From GCA-2862585 sp963991165 (GTDB lineage Bacteria > Bacteroidota > Bacteroidia > Flavobacteriales > UBA7312): a DNA stretch of 17,273 nt. A program made the translations under genes and the position numbers. Below the pieces are notes generated by a model. That model saw only the letters and a list, made by a program, of their open reading frames with translations, was not told where the DNA came from and did not search any database. Location of the stretch: NCBI GenBank assembly GCA_963991165.1, contig CAXDOW010000038.1:1-17273 (forward strand), in the 5' to 3' direction. Positions 1 through 8,243 of the stretch are shown here, one piece after another; within the stretch, counting starts at the first letter, position 1; the number at the start of each line of letters is the position of its first letter.

Positions 1-1235
1 AGGGCTTCTGACTGCTTTTCTTTTAAAGCAACATTATATATTCTATCATAATCGTCTTTCAAATTTGCCTCGTGTTCTTCTGTAACTTTATCAATATAAA
101 TAACACGACACGCTGTTCTTCCATCTAACGTGGAGAAAACGGTAGGTAGAGAATGGTCTCCTTGAGCCAAACCATCAATAGTCGATGAAATATCCACAGA
201 TAGTTCTTGCAATCCAAATGACGATGAGCCAGTTAATGGATTCACAATAACGCCACCATTATTTTTAGATTCATCTTCAGAATACGTTAAAGCTAATTGC
301 TCAAAACTAAGTGTGTCTTTTTCCATTAAGCCGATAATACTATCTAGCTTTACCTTAGCTGTAGTAATGGACTGTGAACTAATTTTTGGTTTAATAAGTA
401 TGTGACGCACATTGAATTGCTCTCCTCTTCGTTTCACCATTTGTATAAGATGAAAACCGAATTTGGTTTCAACAATATTGGATAATTCACCCTCTTGAAG
501 ACGAAAAGCAGCCGATTCAAACTCCGGCACAAATTTCCCTTTTTTGACAAAACCTAAATCGCCACCTATACTGGCTGAACCATCGTCAGAATAAAGGGAT
601 GCTAAAAACGCAAAGTCTTCACCATCTTGAATTCTCTGCTTAAACTCATTTAGCTTTTTAGTAATTCGTTGCCTCTCCTGCTCATCGACCTTTGGAAATA
701 CTATTAACTGAGACAATTGAATTTCTTCCTCAAATACTGGTAAGCTATCTTTAGGAATTTTATTGTAAAAATTATGAACGTCTTGTGGAGTAATAGAAAT
801 ATCTGAGATGACTTTTCCTTCCATTCGCTGAGCTAACATTTGCTCTTTTATTAAAGATGCAAATTCGTTTCGAATTTCACTAATGGATTTATCAAAATAA
901 TTTTCAACTTTTTGTTCAGACCCCAACTCACTCACAAAATAGTCAATACGTTGGTTAATGGTGTTGTTTACTTCTTCCTCTGTAACTTCTAAACTATCAA
1001 CTTCAGCATGATGCGACAACAGTTTTTGAAGAATTAACTCATTGATAATTTGACATTTTGTATCTTCAGAAAAATTAGTGCTTTGTTGCTTAAGTTGAAG
1101 GTATTGGGTTTCAATTGACGATTTTAGTATTACCTTGTCACCAATTACAGCAACTATCCCTTCAACAACTTGTTGAGCACCTATTGATTGAGCAAATGCA
1201 CAAAATAGAATTATTATGACACTACTCTTTCTCAT
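1..1235 (-). CDS. surA: SurA-like periplasmic peptidyl-prolyl isomerase/chaperone, 3' end cut by window edge
   Basis: A periplasmic chaperone that should escort unfolded outer-membrane proteins. The 411 visible codons start with a signal peptide (about residues 1-20, ending IGAQ) and continue with a SurA N-terminal helical region that opens with VVEGIVAVIGDKVILKSS at residues 23-40. Two parvulin (PPIC) domains follow. The first spans about 170-270, with the family signature GGDLGFVKKG and a closing KFGFHLIQM. The second spans about 276-382, opening VRHILIKP; it is more divergent, with GGVIVNPL in place of the usual glycine/tryptophan loop. The ATG at 1235 lies 14 bases inside the upstream 281-residue gene, so translation is probably coupled. 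Family members are roughly 450 residues long, so about 40 residues are likely missing beyond base 1. The SurA assignment rests on domain order and context. Which of the PPIC domains is catalytically active cannot be judged by eye. Confidence 0.88.
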   Translation of the reverse strand, partial: MRKSSVIIILFCAFAQSIGAQQVVEGIVAVIGDKVILKSSIETQYLQLKQQSTNFSEDTKCQIINELILQKLLSHHAEVDSLEVTEEEVNNTINQRIDYFVSELGSEQKVENYFDKSISEIRNEFASLIKEQMLAQRMEGKVISDISITPQDVHNFYNKIPKDSLPVFEEEIQLSQLIVFPKVDEQERQRITKKLNEFKQRIQDGEDFAFLASLYSDDGSASIGGDLGFVKKGKFVPEFESAAFRLQEGELSNIVETKFGFHLIQMVKRRGEQFNVRHILIKPKISSQSITTAKVKLDSIIGLMEKDTLSFEQLALTYSEDESKNNGGVIVNPLTGSSSFGLQELSVDISSTIDGLAQGDHSLPTVFSTLDGRTACRVIYIDKVTEEHEANLKDDYDRIYNVALKEKQSEA

Positions 1236-2067
1236 AACTGATTGAGTTTTTGGATAAAGCGGTTTGGTAAAGATCGTTTTCCACATTTTTTAAAAAATCT
1301 ATTTTTCGTTTGTTGATAATAATGGTTCGAATTTGATGCTGTATCATACTCAATGGTGAAACGTTTCCTTTTTGTCTATATTTTTTAATAAAAATAAAAT
1401 AATGAAAATTGTTGTCGGAAAATTCCAATGATTTTCCTTGGTATAATTTATGACTATCTATCGATATATCTGACGGCAAACTTAAAAAAACATCACTCAT
1501 ATATTGCCAATTATCTTGTAAAAAATAGTCTTGAGCAAATTGATAACAATAATCCTCTAAACTGACCTTACTTTCTTCATCCGTTTTAGTATGTAATGAT
1601 CTCAACTTCCACAGATAGGGAACTTCTTTCTTTAGCTTTATATAATTTAAAGAAACAATATCCTCATTCAAAAGAAAATTGCTTTTATTTTTTTCATAAT
1701 ACTGTTGTACTTCCTGCTGACTCACTACAGTATCTAACTTTTGCTGAACTAATTCTTTTTGATAGGCATGAATTAGTAAAGCGTTTTCATAACTGACTAC
1801 TTGAGTTTTTACATCTTGCTGTGCTAGAGATAGGTTTAACTTCGCTTGGTGCAATAAAAGCTGTTCTTTGACCCAGTTTTCTCGAATAGCATGAACAAAA
1901 TTTATACTATCGTGTTTTTCTAAATTGGGAGGTATCAAGTGCTTTATATCTCCGTAAGTAAGGGTGCTATTATGGCAACGAGCAACAAACGTATCGGATG
2001 TTGAATCAAAAAAATAACAGGAAAAGAGACTTGAAATAAATAAAAATAATAATGTCTCTTTTCCCAT
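1222..2067 (-). CDS. SurA/PpiC-cluster lipoprotein-like protein without a recognisable PPIase domain
   Basis: A 281-residue protein of unproven function lying between two PPIase genes. It starts with a hydrophobic stretch ending LFSC at residues 14-17, a plausible lipobox, so it is probably a lipoprotein. The middle is strongly helical and resembles the SurA N-terminal chaperone fold: ENWVKEQLLLHQAK around 63-76 and QQEVQQYYEKNKSNF around 117-131. Where a parvulin domain would be expected I see no GG-LG loop and no closing GYH or GFH motif, so catalysis looks absent or extremely diverged. It begins 11 bases after the stop of the 698-residue PPIase and overlaps surA by 14 bases, which places it in the same operon. 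A role as a non-catalytic partner or chaperone for envelope proteins is inferred from position. Its sequence looks less conserved than that of its neighbours. Confidence 0.8.
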   Translation of the reverse strand: MGKETLLFLFISSLFSCYFFDSTSDTFVARCHNSTLTYGDIKHLIPPNLEKHDSINFVHAIRENWVKEQLLLHQAKLNLSLAQQDVKTQVVSYENALLIHAYQKELVQQKLDTVVSQQEVQQYYEKNKSNFLLNEDIVSLNYIKLKKEVPYLWKLRSLHTKTDEESKVSLEDYCYQFAQDYFLQDNWQYMSDVFLSLPSDISIDSHKLYQGKSLEFSDNNFHYFIFIKKYRQKGNVSPLSMIQHQIRTIIINKRKIDFLKNVENDLYQTALSKNSISYEKE

Positions 2068-2078
2068 TTTAGTTTGTG

Positions 2079-4175
2079 CTAGTCTTCTATGATAGAATAG
2101 AGTACTTTTTTGTTGATTTTAGCGGGGTATTTTTTCTCCAATTCATTAGTCCACTTTTGCTCTAGAAAGTTTTGGTAATTAGTGATGACCTCACCTCTTG
2201 CTTCTTCATAAGTTTTTAAGCCTCCAGAGGTTAAATTTTGAACATCTGAGAAAAAGATACTACCATCTAGATTTTGTTCATTTTCAGTCAACCCTTTAAA
2301 CCAATGATTATCGACTGATTCACTATCGCCTTTTGAAACTATTTTGTTTGAAATTTTTAAACGTTTGGCATCATAACGATTAACTAATCTAAGAATGCGG
2401 TCGTCGCTTAAATAGAATTCTCCTTTTCCAAACTCTAAGTAGGAAAATTCTTCGGCAGTCAGAACACTCGAATTATAACGATTATTTATCAATGTCCTTA
2501 CTCGATTGGCTGTTGCCTCATCCCTAGACGTGTAAACCTTAGTTTCAGCACGTTCATTCCATGTATATTTTTCTTTTGTAAGATTGTAGTAATTTATTAA
2601 GCCTAATGAATCATTGATAGCTTTGGACCATACTTTTTCGTCCATTAAGTTGAATAGTAAAATACCATCGTGATATTCATTCATTAAAGCTCTAAATTCT
2701 GGGTACTTGTTTTCTAATTGAGAATCTTCATAATCCAAACAACTTTTGTTAACCCACTCTTGATATCGCTTTCGAACGGTAGGGCAAGTATTAGCTGAAT
2801 CTGCGTTTATTTTATTTTTGACTAAATAATCTGCAAAATCGTCTTGAGTGTAGGCAATACCGTCCAAAATAAACATGGTTTTACCATCTGTCTTGTAGCT
2901 TGAACGATCCCATTTTTTATAATCTATTTGACAAAATGGATCCAATAATGATCCCGAATTTTCTGTATTGAGTGTCAATGAATTTAATCTAGAAACATAA
3001 AAGTCGTTACTATTATTTCGTGATTTAAGGTTTGCAAAATCAGTTAAATTATAGTCCTTTTTTATTTTCTTAATCAACGATTCAACACCCCTGTTTGAAC
3101 GAGCATCACGTTTAATATTTCTCTTAATTTTTTGTTCAGAATCTTCAAAACTAGGGATGTCTCTTTTATCGAGTAATTTGATAAGGTGCCATCCATACAT
3201 TGTTTTGACGGGCTTTGATATCTCTCCGATATCCTTTAATTCAAAGGCCGCGTCTTCAAACTCTGATACCATTTGTCCAGTTCCAAACCATGGTAGTTCA
3301 CCATTGTTTTTAGCTGAGCCCTTGTCATCAGAAAACTTAGTCATTTCCTCAAAGGATGTACCGCTTTCGAGTGACTCTAACAACTGTTGTAGTTTTTCTT
3401 TATTTGATTCTTTATCTTTTGGTGTAGCATCATCTCGTTCTTCTATCATGATGTGTGCTACTTTTACTTCGCCTCTGTTCGGTCGCTTGTCGTTTACTTT
3501 TAAAATATGGTAACCAAACTGCGTTCTAAATGGCTCAGATATTTGACCAACAGGAGTATTAAAAGCCCTTGTTTCAAAAGGATAAACCATTCTAAAAGCC
3601 GAAAAATATCCTAGATTTCCGCCATTGGCCTTGGCAGATGGGTCGTTTGAATATTCTTTAGCCGTTTCTGAGAAGCTGACACCATTAAGAATTCGTTTAC
3701 GTAAATCGTTAATAGTATTGTATGCTTTCAAAGTATCTTCATCGCTAGCATTAGCATCTAATGATATTAAAATATGACTGGCTTTCACTTCGTACTTCAT
3801 TCTCTCATAGGCCTCTTCAACGAGTTCGTCTTCAGCCGATTGATCCGTCAAATAAGGTCTGGACAACTGTTTTCTATATCCAGCTAATTCAGTTTTAAAA
3901 GAAGCAGAAGTATCTAATTTATTTTCTTTAGCATACAGGACTTTTCTTTTGAAATCGATAAATAAATCTGCATACTCGTCTAGATATTGTTGATCAATAT
4001 TTTGATTTGTGTTGTTTTTTCTCAAGATAGTTTCAAACTCTTGAAGGGGAACCTTTTCAGTACCAACAGTCATAACGACTTTATCATCCGAACCGTTATT
4101 TTCAGTAAAATAATTTAAAGCCTTGCTTTCAAAAACAATGAACAACATGGCAATCAATATTAAAATTCTATTCAT
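2079..4175 (-). CDS. two-domain PpiC-type peptidyl-prolyl isomerase (SurA/PpiD class), periplasmic
   Basis: A large exported prolyl isomerase/chaperone of 698 residues. It has a signal peptide at residues 1-19, then a helical SurA_N-like region (about 30-125). The first parvulin domain covers about 129-231, with opening VKASHILI, loop GGNLGYFS and closing FGYHILKV. The second covers about 236-338, with opening VKVAHIMI, loop NGELPWFGTGQMV and closing MYGWHLIKLLDKRD. The C-terminal half (about 345-698) has no domain I can name; it is charged and may form a substrate-cradling or chaperone region. The ATG at 4175 follows guaB by 32 bases, and no clean TAnnTTTG box is visible in that gap, so co-transcription with guaB is likely. 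The order guaB, PPIC, PPIC-like, surA is a familiar arrangement in Bacteroidota from memory. PpiD proper has an N-terminal membrane anchor and a single active domain, so I leave the symbol blank. Confidence 0.9.
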   Translation of the reverse strand: MNRILILIAMLFIVFESKALNYFTENNGSDDKVVMTVGTEKVPLQEFETILRKNNTNQNIDQQYLDEYADLFIDFKRKVLYAKENKLDTSASFKTELAGYRKQLSRPYLTDQSAEDELVEEAYERMKYEVKASHILISLDANASDEDTLKAYNTINDLRKRILNGVSFSETAKEYSNDPSAKANGGNLGYFSAFRMVYPFETRAFNTPVGQISEPFRTQFGYHILKVNDKRPNRGEVKVAHIMIEERDDATPKDKESNKEKLQQLLESLESGTSFEEMTKFSDDKGSAKNNGELPWFGTGQMVSEFEDAAFELKDIGEISKPVKTMYGWHLIKLLDKRDIPSFEDSEQKIKRNIKRDARSNRGVESLIKKIKKDYNLTDFANLKSRNNSNDFYVSRLNSLTLNTENSGSLLDPFCQIDYKKWDRSSYKTDGKTMFILDGIAYTQDDFADYLVKNKINADSANTCPTVRKRYQEWVNKSCLDYEDSQLENKYPEFRALMNEYHDGILLFNLMDEKVWSKAINDSLGLINYYNLTKEKYTWNERAETKVYTSRDEATANRVRTLINNRYNSSVLTAEEFSYLEFGKGEFYLSDDRILRLVNRYDAKRLKISNKIVSKGDSESVDNHWFKGLTENEQNLDGSIFFSDVQNLTSGGLKTYEEARGEVITNYQNFLEQKWTNELEKKYPAKINKKVLYSIIED

Positions 4176-4207
4176 TTTTCAAAGTATTAAGTTAATTATT
4201 ATCTATT

Positions 4208-5671
4208 TTATCTACTGTAATTAGGAGCTTCTTTAGTAATACTTACGTTGTGTGGATGACTTTCGGTCATTCCCGCAGACGTAATTCGTATGAATTTTGC
4301 TTGGGCTAATTTAGAAATTTTATTGGCACCACAATATCCCATACCAGCTTTTAATCCGCCAATGAGTTGATGTATCACTTCATTGAGACTTCCCCTAAAG
4401 GCAACGCGTCCTACGATTCCTTCAGGCACGAGTTTTTTGGCATTTTCTTGTTCCGATTGAAAATAACGGTCTTTTGAACCTGCTTTCATTGCTTCTACAG
4501 AGCCCATGCCTCTATAGGTTTTGAATTTTCTACCTTCGAATATAACCGTTTCACCAGGTGCTTCTTCAACACCAGCAAAAACGGAACCTAGCATCACAGA
4601 ATGTGCTCCTGCTACTAGCGCTTTGACGATATCGCCAGAATAACGAACGCCACCATCGGCGATGATTGGAACATTGCTTCCTCTGAGTGCTTCAGAGACT
4701 TCCATAATGGCAGAAAGTTGTGGCACGCCAACTCCGGCGATAATTCTAGTAGTACAAATAGAACCAGGCCCAATTCCAACTTTTACACCATCAACACCAG
4801 CTTTCAAAAGTGCTTCAGCGGCCTTACCAGTGGCAATGTTTCCAGCAATAATATCTGTATCAAATTCCGATTTGAGATGCTTTACAGTATCAATGACTCC
4901 CTTACTGTGACCGTGGGCGGTATCTACAATAATGGCATCGACACCCGCATCAACTAGAGCACGAACACGCTCAGACACATCGATAGTGACTCCTACGGCA
5001 GCAGCTACTCGTAATCGTCCGAACTGATCTTTACATGAGTTGGGGCGTATTTTGTTTTTCATTATGTCCTTGTAGGTAATGAGGCCGAGTAAATGATCGC
5101 TTTTATCAACTACAGGTAATTTCTCTATTTTATTGGTTTGTAAAATATCTTCTGCGTTTTCCAAATCAGTCAGTTGAGTTGTGACTAACTGTTCTTTACT
5201 AGTCATTACCTCTGAAATCATTTTGTCAAAGTTTTTTTCGAATCTTAAATCCCTGTTGGTGACAATACCAACTAGCTCTCCATTTCCTTCCACAACAGGA
5301 ATTCCTCCAATCTTGTTTTCCTTCATTATGGTTAAAGCGTCACTGACGTTGGAATGAAGAGGTAAGGTAATGGGGTCAAGAATCATTCCACTTTCTGATC
5401 GTTTTACTTTTCTAACTTCAAAGGCCTGCTTTTCAATAGACATATTCTTGTGAAGAACGCCTATACCACCCTCTTGAGCTATGGCGATAGCCATTTTTGC
5501 TTCTGTAACGGTATCCATAGCCGCAGACACTATTGGAACGTTCAAGCGGATGTTTCTAGAAAATGGAGTGGATACATTGACTTGATGGGGTAGAATATCA
5601 GAATAATCGGGCAGCAAAAGGACATCATCATAAGTAAGTCCTTCACCAATTATTTTATGTATGTCCCCCAT
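4208..5671 (-). CDS. guaB: inosine-5'-monophosphate dehydrogenase
   Basis: Oxidises IMP to XMP with NAD+, the committed step of guanine nucleotide synthesis in the cytosol. Read from the ATG at 5671 the protein has 487 residues, the normal IMPDH length. The N-terminus EGLTYDDVLLLP and the PIVSAAMDTVTE segment are hallmarks of the family. Two CBS domains sit at about 94-210 (IGGIPVVEGNGELVGIVTNRD and KLPVVDKSDHLLGLITYKD). The catalytic loop GPGSICTTR carries the nucleophilic Cys306. ADGGVRYSGDI and the flap motif YRGMGSVEAM follow. An in-frame TTG at 5686 would add five residues (MKNQN), but it lies right at the transcription start expected from the TACTTTTG box at 5691-5698, so the ATG is preferred. 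It leads the guaB-PPIC-surA group. Confidence 0.97.
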   Translation of the reverse strand: MGDIHKIIGEGLTYDDVLLLPDYSDILPHQVNVSTPFSRNIRLNVPIVSAAMDTVTEAKMAIAIAQEGGIGVLHKNMSIEKQAFEVRKVKRSESGMILDPITLPLHSNVSDALTIMKENKIGGIPVVEGNGELVGIVTNRDLRFEKNFDKMISEVMTSKEQLVTTQLTDLENAEDILQTNKIEKLPVVDKSDHLLGLITYKDIMKNKIRPNSCKDQFGRLRVAAAVGVTIDVSERVRALVDAGVDAIIVDTAHGHSKGVIDTVKHLKSEFDTDIIAGNIATGKAAEALLKAGVDGVKVGIGPGSICTTRIIAGVGVPQLSAIMEVSEALRGSNVPIIADGGVRYSGDIVKALVAGAHSVMLGSVFAGVEEAPGETVIFEGRKFKTYRGMGSVEAMKAGSKDRYFQSEQENAKKLVPEGIVGRVAFRGSLNEVIHQLIGGLKAGMGYCGANKISKLAQAKFIRITSAGMTESHPHNVSITKEAPNYSR

Positions 5672-5690
5672 GTTTTGATTTTTCAAGATG

Positions 5691-5698
5691 CAAAAGTA
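5691..5698 (-). promoter_or_regulatory. Bacteroidota -7 promoter box for guaB
   Basis: The minus strand reads TACTTTTG, an exact match to the Bacteroidota -7 consensus TAnnTTTG. The expected transcription start is around 5684, giving a leader of roughly 13 bases before the guaB ATG at 5671. No good TTTG is visible at the -33 distance. The box separates guaB from the secreted-protein gene upstream, which ends at 5734. Confidence 0.55.
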
Positions 5699-5733
5699 CT
5701 AAATTCTATCTTAAATATTAGATTTTTAGATGC

Positions 5734-7233
5734 TTATCTAATCAACATTAAGTTACCGGTTACTCGAACGCTTTCATTATCAGAATAATTAATAACAACT
5801 TCATAAATATAAATCCCTTCGGGTAAAAGTGAATTATTATAAGTGCCATCCCAGCCCATCTGAAGATTATTGGAATCGACTATTTTTTGCCCCCATCGAT
5901 TGAATATTCGGGCTTTGAAAGATGTGACTGAATTGGGCTTATAAACGATTACTTTCCATTTGTCATTTTTTGTGTCATTATTTGGAGAAAATGAATTAGG
6001 AATGTGATATAATGGTACTTTTGACAAACAAACTTCATTAGACAATACGGTATCTTTAAGACCAAAAGAATTGATATTTTGTTCAATAGCTTTTAAATAA
6101 AAACATACTTTTCCATAATCCTCAACTGTAGATGCTTCTTCGTTGGTGTTAGGATCAACATAATCTATAAAAAAGTGTGTATCGTTAACCATTTTCCATA
6201 ACTCTAGCTGAGAGGGTTCAAGAAAAAAGTCATAACTCCCAATCGAAAGAGAAAACTTATTAGGGCTAATTTCTAAGGGTATTAGTTGTAAGTTTCTTGC
6301 TTCAGCAGTATCCGAAATAGTTTCAAATTTTGGCAGATGGTATTCTCTACCACAAATATCAACTGGTCGAGCGGTGTAGTAGTATTCGTTCATTTGGGGT
6401 AATACTAGAGGGTCTTTTAAAAGATACTCATTACCATTGGGTTTTGCTTTTCCTACAAAAAACTGAAATCCTTTGGACGTATATGAGCGATAAATATTCA
6501 TGTTATCAATATCCGAAGAATTGCTAACAGCACTGACTTCAATGGTGTTTTCTTCAAGAACACTTACTCTATTGACGTAACAAAAAGTTGGTAAATCTAC
6601 AGTGGTCGTGTATATATTTTTTTTGCACGAATTTGAGCGATAAATGGAGTTGCTAAGTGCTTCTACCCAAATAATGTAACTACTAGAATAGTCGACAGGA
6701 TAAAAATAGCTAGTATCTAATAAACTAATTGGTACGGAATCTACTGAAAGTAGTGTGCCATTTTGAATATCCCTTTTTTGAATTTTTAACTGATAGCTAT
6801 TAATCCCTACCATGTTTTCATAGCTATTCCATGAAATAAATACAGCCGAATCGCAATTTGAATAATCATAATTCAATAACATGCTAGAGTGAGCATCACT
6901 TCGAATGCTATTATTTCCCATGGCATCAAAAGCAACGACGCTGTAGGTTTCTATCTTAGATTGAGTATTGGCATTGCTAGTTAAATAGGTCGTATTTGAA
7001 ATCCCTTGAACGGTATCTAAAGGAATCCATAGGCCAGAGATATCTTGAAAATAAATGATGTAGCCAACAACTTGATTTGAACTATTGACCCAATTGATTT
7101 CCACCTGCTGGTTTGGCTCTACCACACTGATATGCGTAATCAAAGGGGGATTGGGGTCTTGACCATAAATATTACTGGCAATAAGCATTACTACAAACAA
7201 CAGTTGTCGAAATATGGTTTTAGAAAGATGCAT
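5734..7233 (-). CDS. secreted fibronectin-like protein with type IX secretion (type B) C-terminal sorting domain
   Basis: A 499-residue cell-surface or secreted protein of unknown specific role. A signal peptide covers residues 1-25 (hydrophobic LLFVVMLIASNIYGQ). A fibronectin type III-like module follows at about 30-110 (VEPNQQVEINWVNS, then VGYIIYFQD), with further beta-rich Fn3-like modules to about 400. The last 91 residues form the gliding-motility-associated (CHU_C) type IX sorting domain: IPNSFSPNNDTKNDKWKV, ARIFNRWGQKI, GWDGTYNN, PEGIYIYEVVI. This domain directs outer-membrane export through the Por/Gld type IX machinery in Bacteroidota. It is separated by only nine bases from the stop of the upstream flavoprotein gene, so the two are probably co-transcribed although no functional link is evident. 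The middle modules are my reading of weak Fn3 patterns; the sorting domain is clear. Confidence 0.9.
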   Translation of the reverse strand: MHLSKTIFRQLLFVVMLIASNIYGQDPNPPLITHISVVEPNQQVEINWVNSSNQVVGYIIYFQDISGLWIPLDTVQGISNTTYLTSNANTQSKIETYSVVAFDAMGNNSIRSDAHSSMLLNYDYSNCDSAVFISWNSYENMVGINSYQLKIQKRDIQNGTLLSVDSVPISLLDTSYFYPVDYSSSYIIWVEALSNSIYRSNSCKKNIYTTTVDLPTFCYVNRVSVLEENTIEVSAVSNSSDIDNMNIYRSYTSKGFQFFVGKAKPNGNEYLLKDPLVLPQMNEYYYTARPVDICGREYHLPKFETISDTAEARNLQLIPLEISPNKFSLSIGSYDFFLEPSQLELWKMVNDTHFFIDYVDPNTNEEASTVEDYGKVCFYLKAIEQNINSFGLKDTVLSNEVCLSKVPLYHIPNSFSPNNDTKNDKWKVIVYKPNSVTSFKARIFNRWGQKIVDSNNLQMGWDGTYNNSLLPEGIYIYEVVINYSDNESVRVTGNLMLIR

Positions 7234-7242
7234 CTGTATTTT

Positions 7243-8190
7243 CTATAACTCTATTTGAGTCAATTTATTTTTTACTGCTTCAAATTCAGAAATAATTTCT
7301 TTTACCACATCAGCAGCGGGCATTATAACATCAATTTGAGAGGATACTTGGCCCACTTCTAATTCACCTTCATCCAATTCACCCAAAAACATACCTTTCT
7401 TAGCACGTCCCCTACCTAATAAAGATACTAATTCTTCCCTTGACGCCCCTTTTTCGTAAGCCGCTATAATTTGTTGATAAAAGTTATTTTTTAATAAGCG
7501 TACTGGTGTTATTTCTTTAAGCATCAATTGTGTATCTCCTTCTTTAGAACGCAAAATATATTCTTTGAAATGTTGATGTGCCGAAGACTCTGGTGTGGCA
7601 ATAAATCGGCTTCCAATTTGAACACCATCTGCACCCAAAGCCATAGCTGCTAGCATAGCTCTTCCCGAAGCTATTCCACCTGCTGCAATGATTGGTACAT
7701 CGACTGCTTTACGAATAGATGGAATTAAACACATGGTAGTCGTTTCTTCTTTACCGTTATGACCACCTGCTTCAAAACCCTCAGCAACAATAGCATCGAC
7801 ACCAGCACTCACTGCTTTTTGTGCAAAGGTTTCATTACTTATCACATGGACTACTGTCAGACCATTTTCCTTGAAAAGAGCTGTCCATTTAGCTGGGTTT
7901 CCAGCCGAAGTAAATACAATTTTGACCTGTTCTTCTAAAAGAATATGTATGTGATCATCAATTTGAGGATATAGCAAGGGTAAATTTACTGCGAAAGCGT
8001 GGTCAGTATGTGCTTTACATTCACGAATATGCTCTCGCAAAACATCTGGATACATTGAACCAGAACCGATAATTCCAAGACCGCCAGCGTTGCTCACTGC
8101 CGAAGCCAATTTCCAGCCACTACACCAAATCATTCCAGCTTGAACTAGGGGGTATTTTATATTAAATAATTGAGTGATTTTATTGTTCAT
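7243..8190 (-). CDS. FMN-dependent nitronate monooxygenase / FabK-type enoyl reductase family protein
   Basis: A 315-residue TIM-barrel flavoprotein of the NPD/2-nitropropane dioxygenase family. The N-terminus IKYPLVQAGMIWCSG binds flavin, as does the SNAGGLGIIGSGS segment. The region IVAEGFEAGGHNG holds His144, the conserved catalytic or flavin-adjacent histidine. PIIAAGGIASGRAM and MALGADGVQIGSRFIATPES form the phosphate-binding end of the barrel. The family includes nitronate detoxifying monooxygenases and FabK, the flavin enoyl-ACP reductase of fatty acid synthesis, and the two are hard to tell apart without a tree. The length and the EAGGHNG motif suit both. The gene is divergent from glyA with a 53-base gap, and a near-match minus-strand box (TAATTTCG at 8222-8229) may be its promoter. 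It is probably the first gene of a pair with the secreted protein downstream. Confidence 0.85.
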   Translation of the reverse strand: MNNKITQLFNIKYPLVQAGMIWCSGWKLASAVSNAGGLGIIGSGSMYPDVLREHIRECKAHTDHAFAVNLPLLYPQIDDHIHILLEEQVKIVFTSAGNPAKWTALFKENGLTVVHVISNETFAQKAVSAGVDAIVAEGFEAGGHNGKEETTTMCLIPSIRKAVDVPIIAAGGIASGRAMLAAMALGADGVQIGSRFIATPESSAHQHFKEYILRSKEGDTQLMLKEITPVRLLKNNFYQQIIAAYEKGASREELVSLLGRGRAKKGMFLGELDEGELEVGQVSSQIDVIMPAADVVKEIISEFEAVKNKLTQIEL

Positions 8191-8194
8191 TGAC

Positions 8195-8202
8195 TATCTT
8201 TG
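8195..8202 (+). promoter_or_regulatory. Bacteroidota -7 promoter box for glyA
   Basis: TATCTTTG matches TAnnTTTG exactly. A TTG at 8170-8172, 22 bases upstream, could be the -33 element and would lie inside the first codons of the divergent flavoprotein gene. The predicted transcription start near 8209 gives a leader of about 35 bases before the ATG at 8244. Confidence 0.6.
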
Positions 8203-8243
8203 TTCTTTCATTAAAACGCAACGAAATTAGATAATTTTTAGTA

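Noticed and set aside
3157..3513. Plus-strand 118-codon open frame inside the 698-residue PPIase gene
   Set aside because: Serine-rich shadow of the PPIC coding region on the opposite strand, with no domain or promoter.
5726..5741. TTAGAT-GCTT-ATCTAA hairpin at the stop of the type IX-secreted protein gene
   Set aside because: Six AT-rich pairs with only a short, interrupted A/T tail in either direction; too weak to call a terminator.
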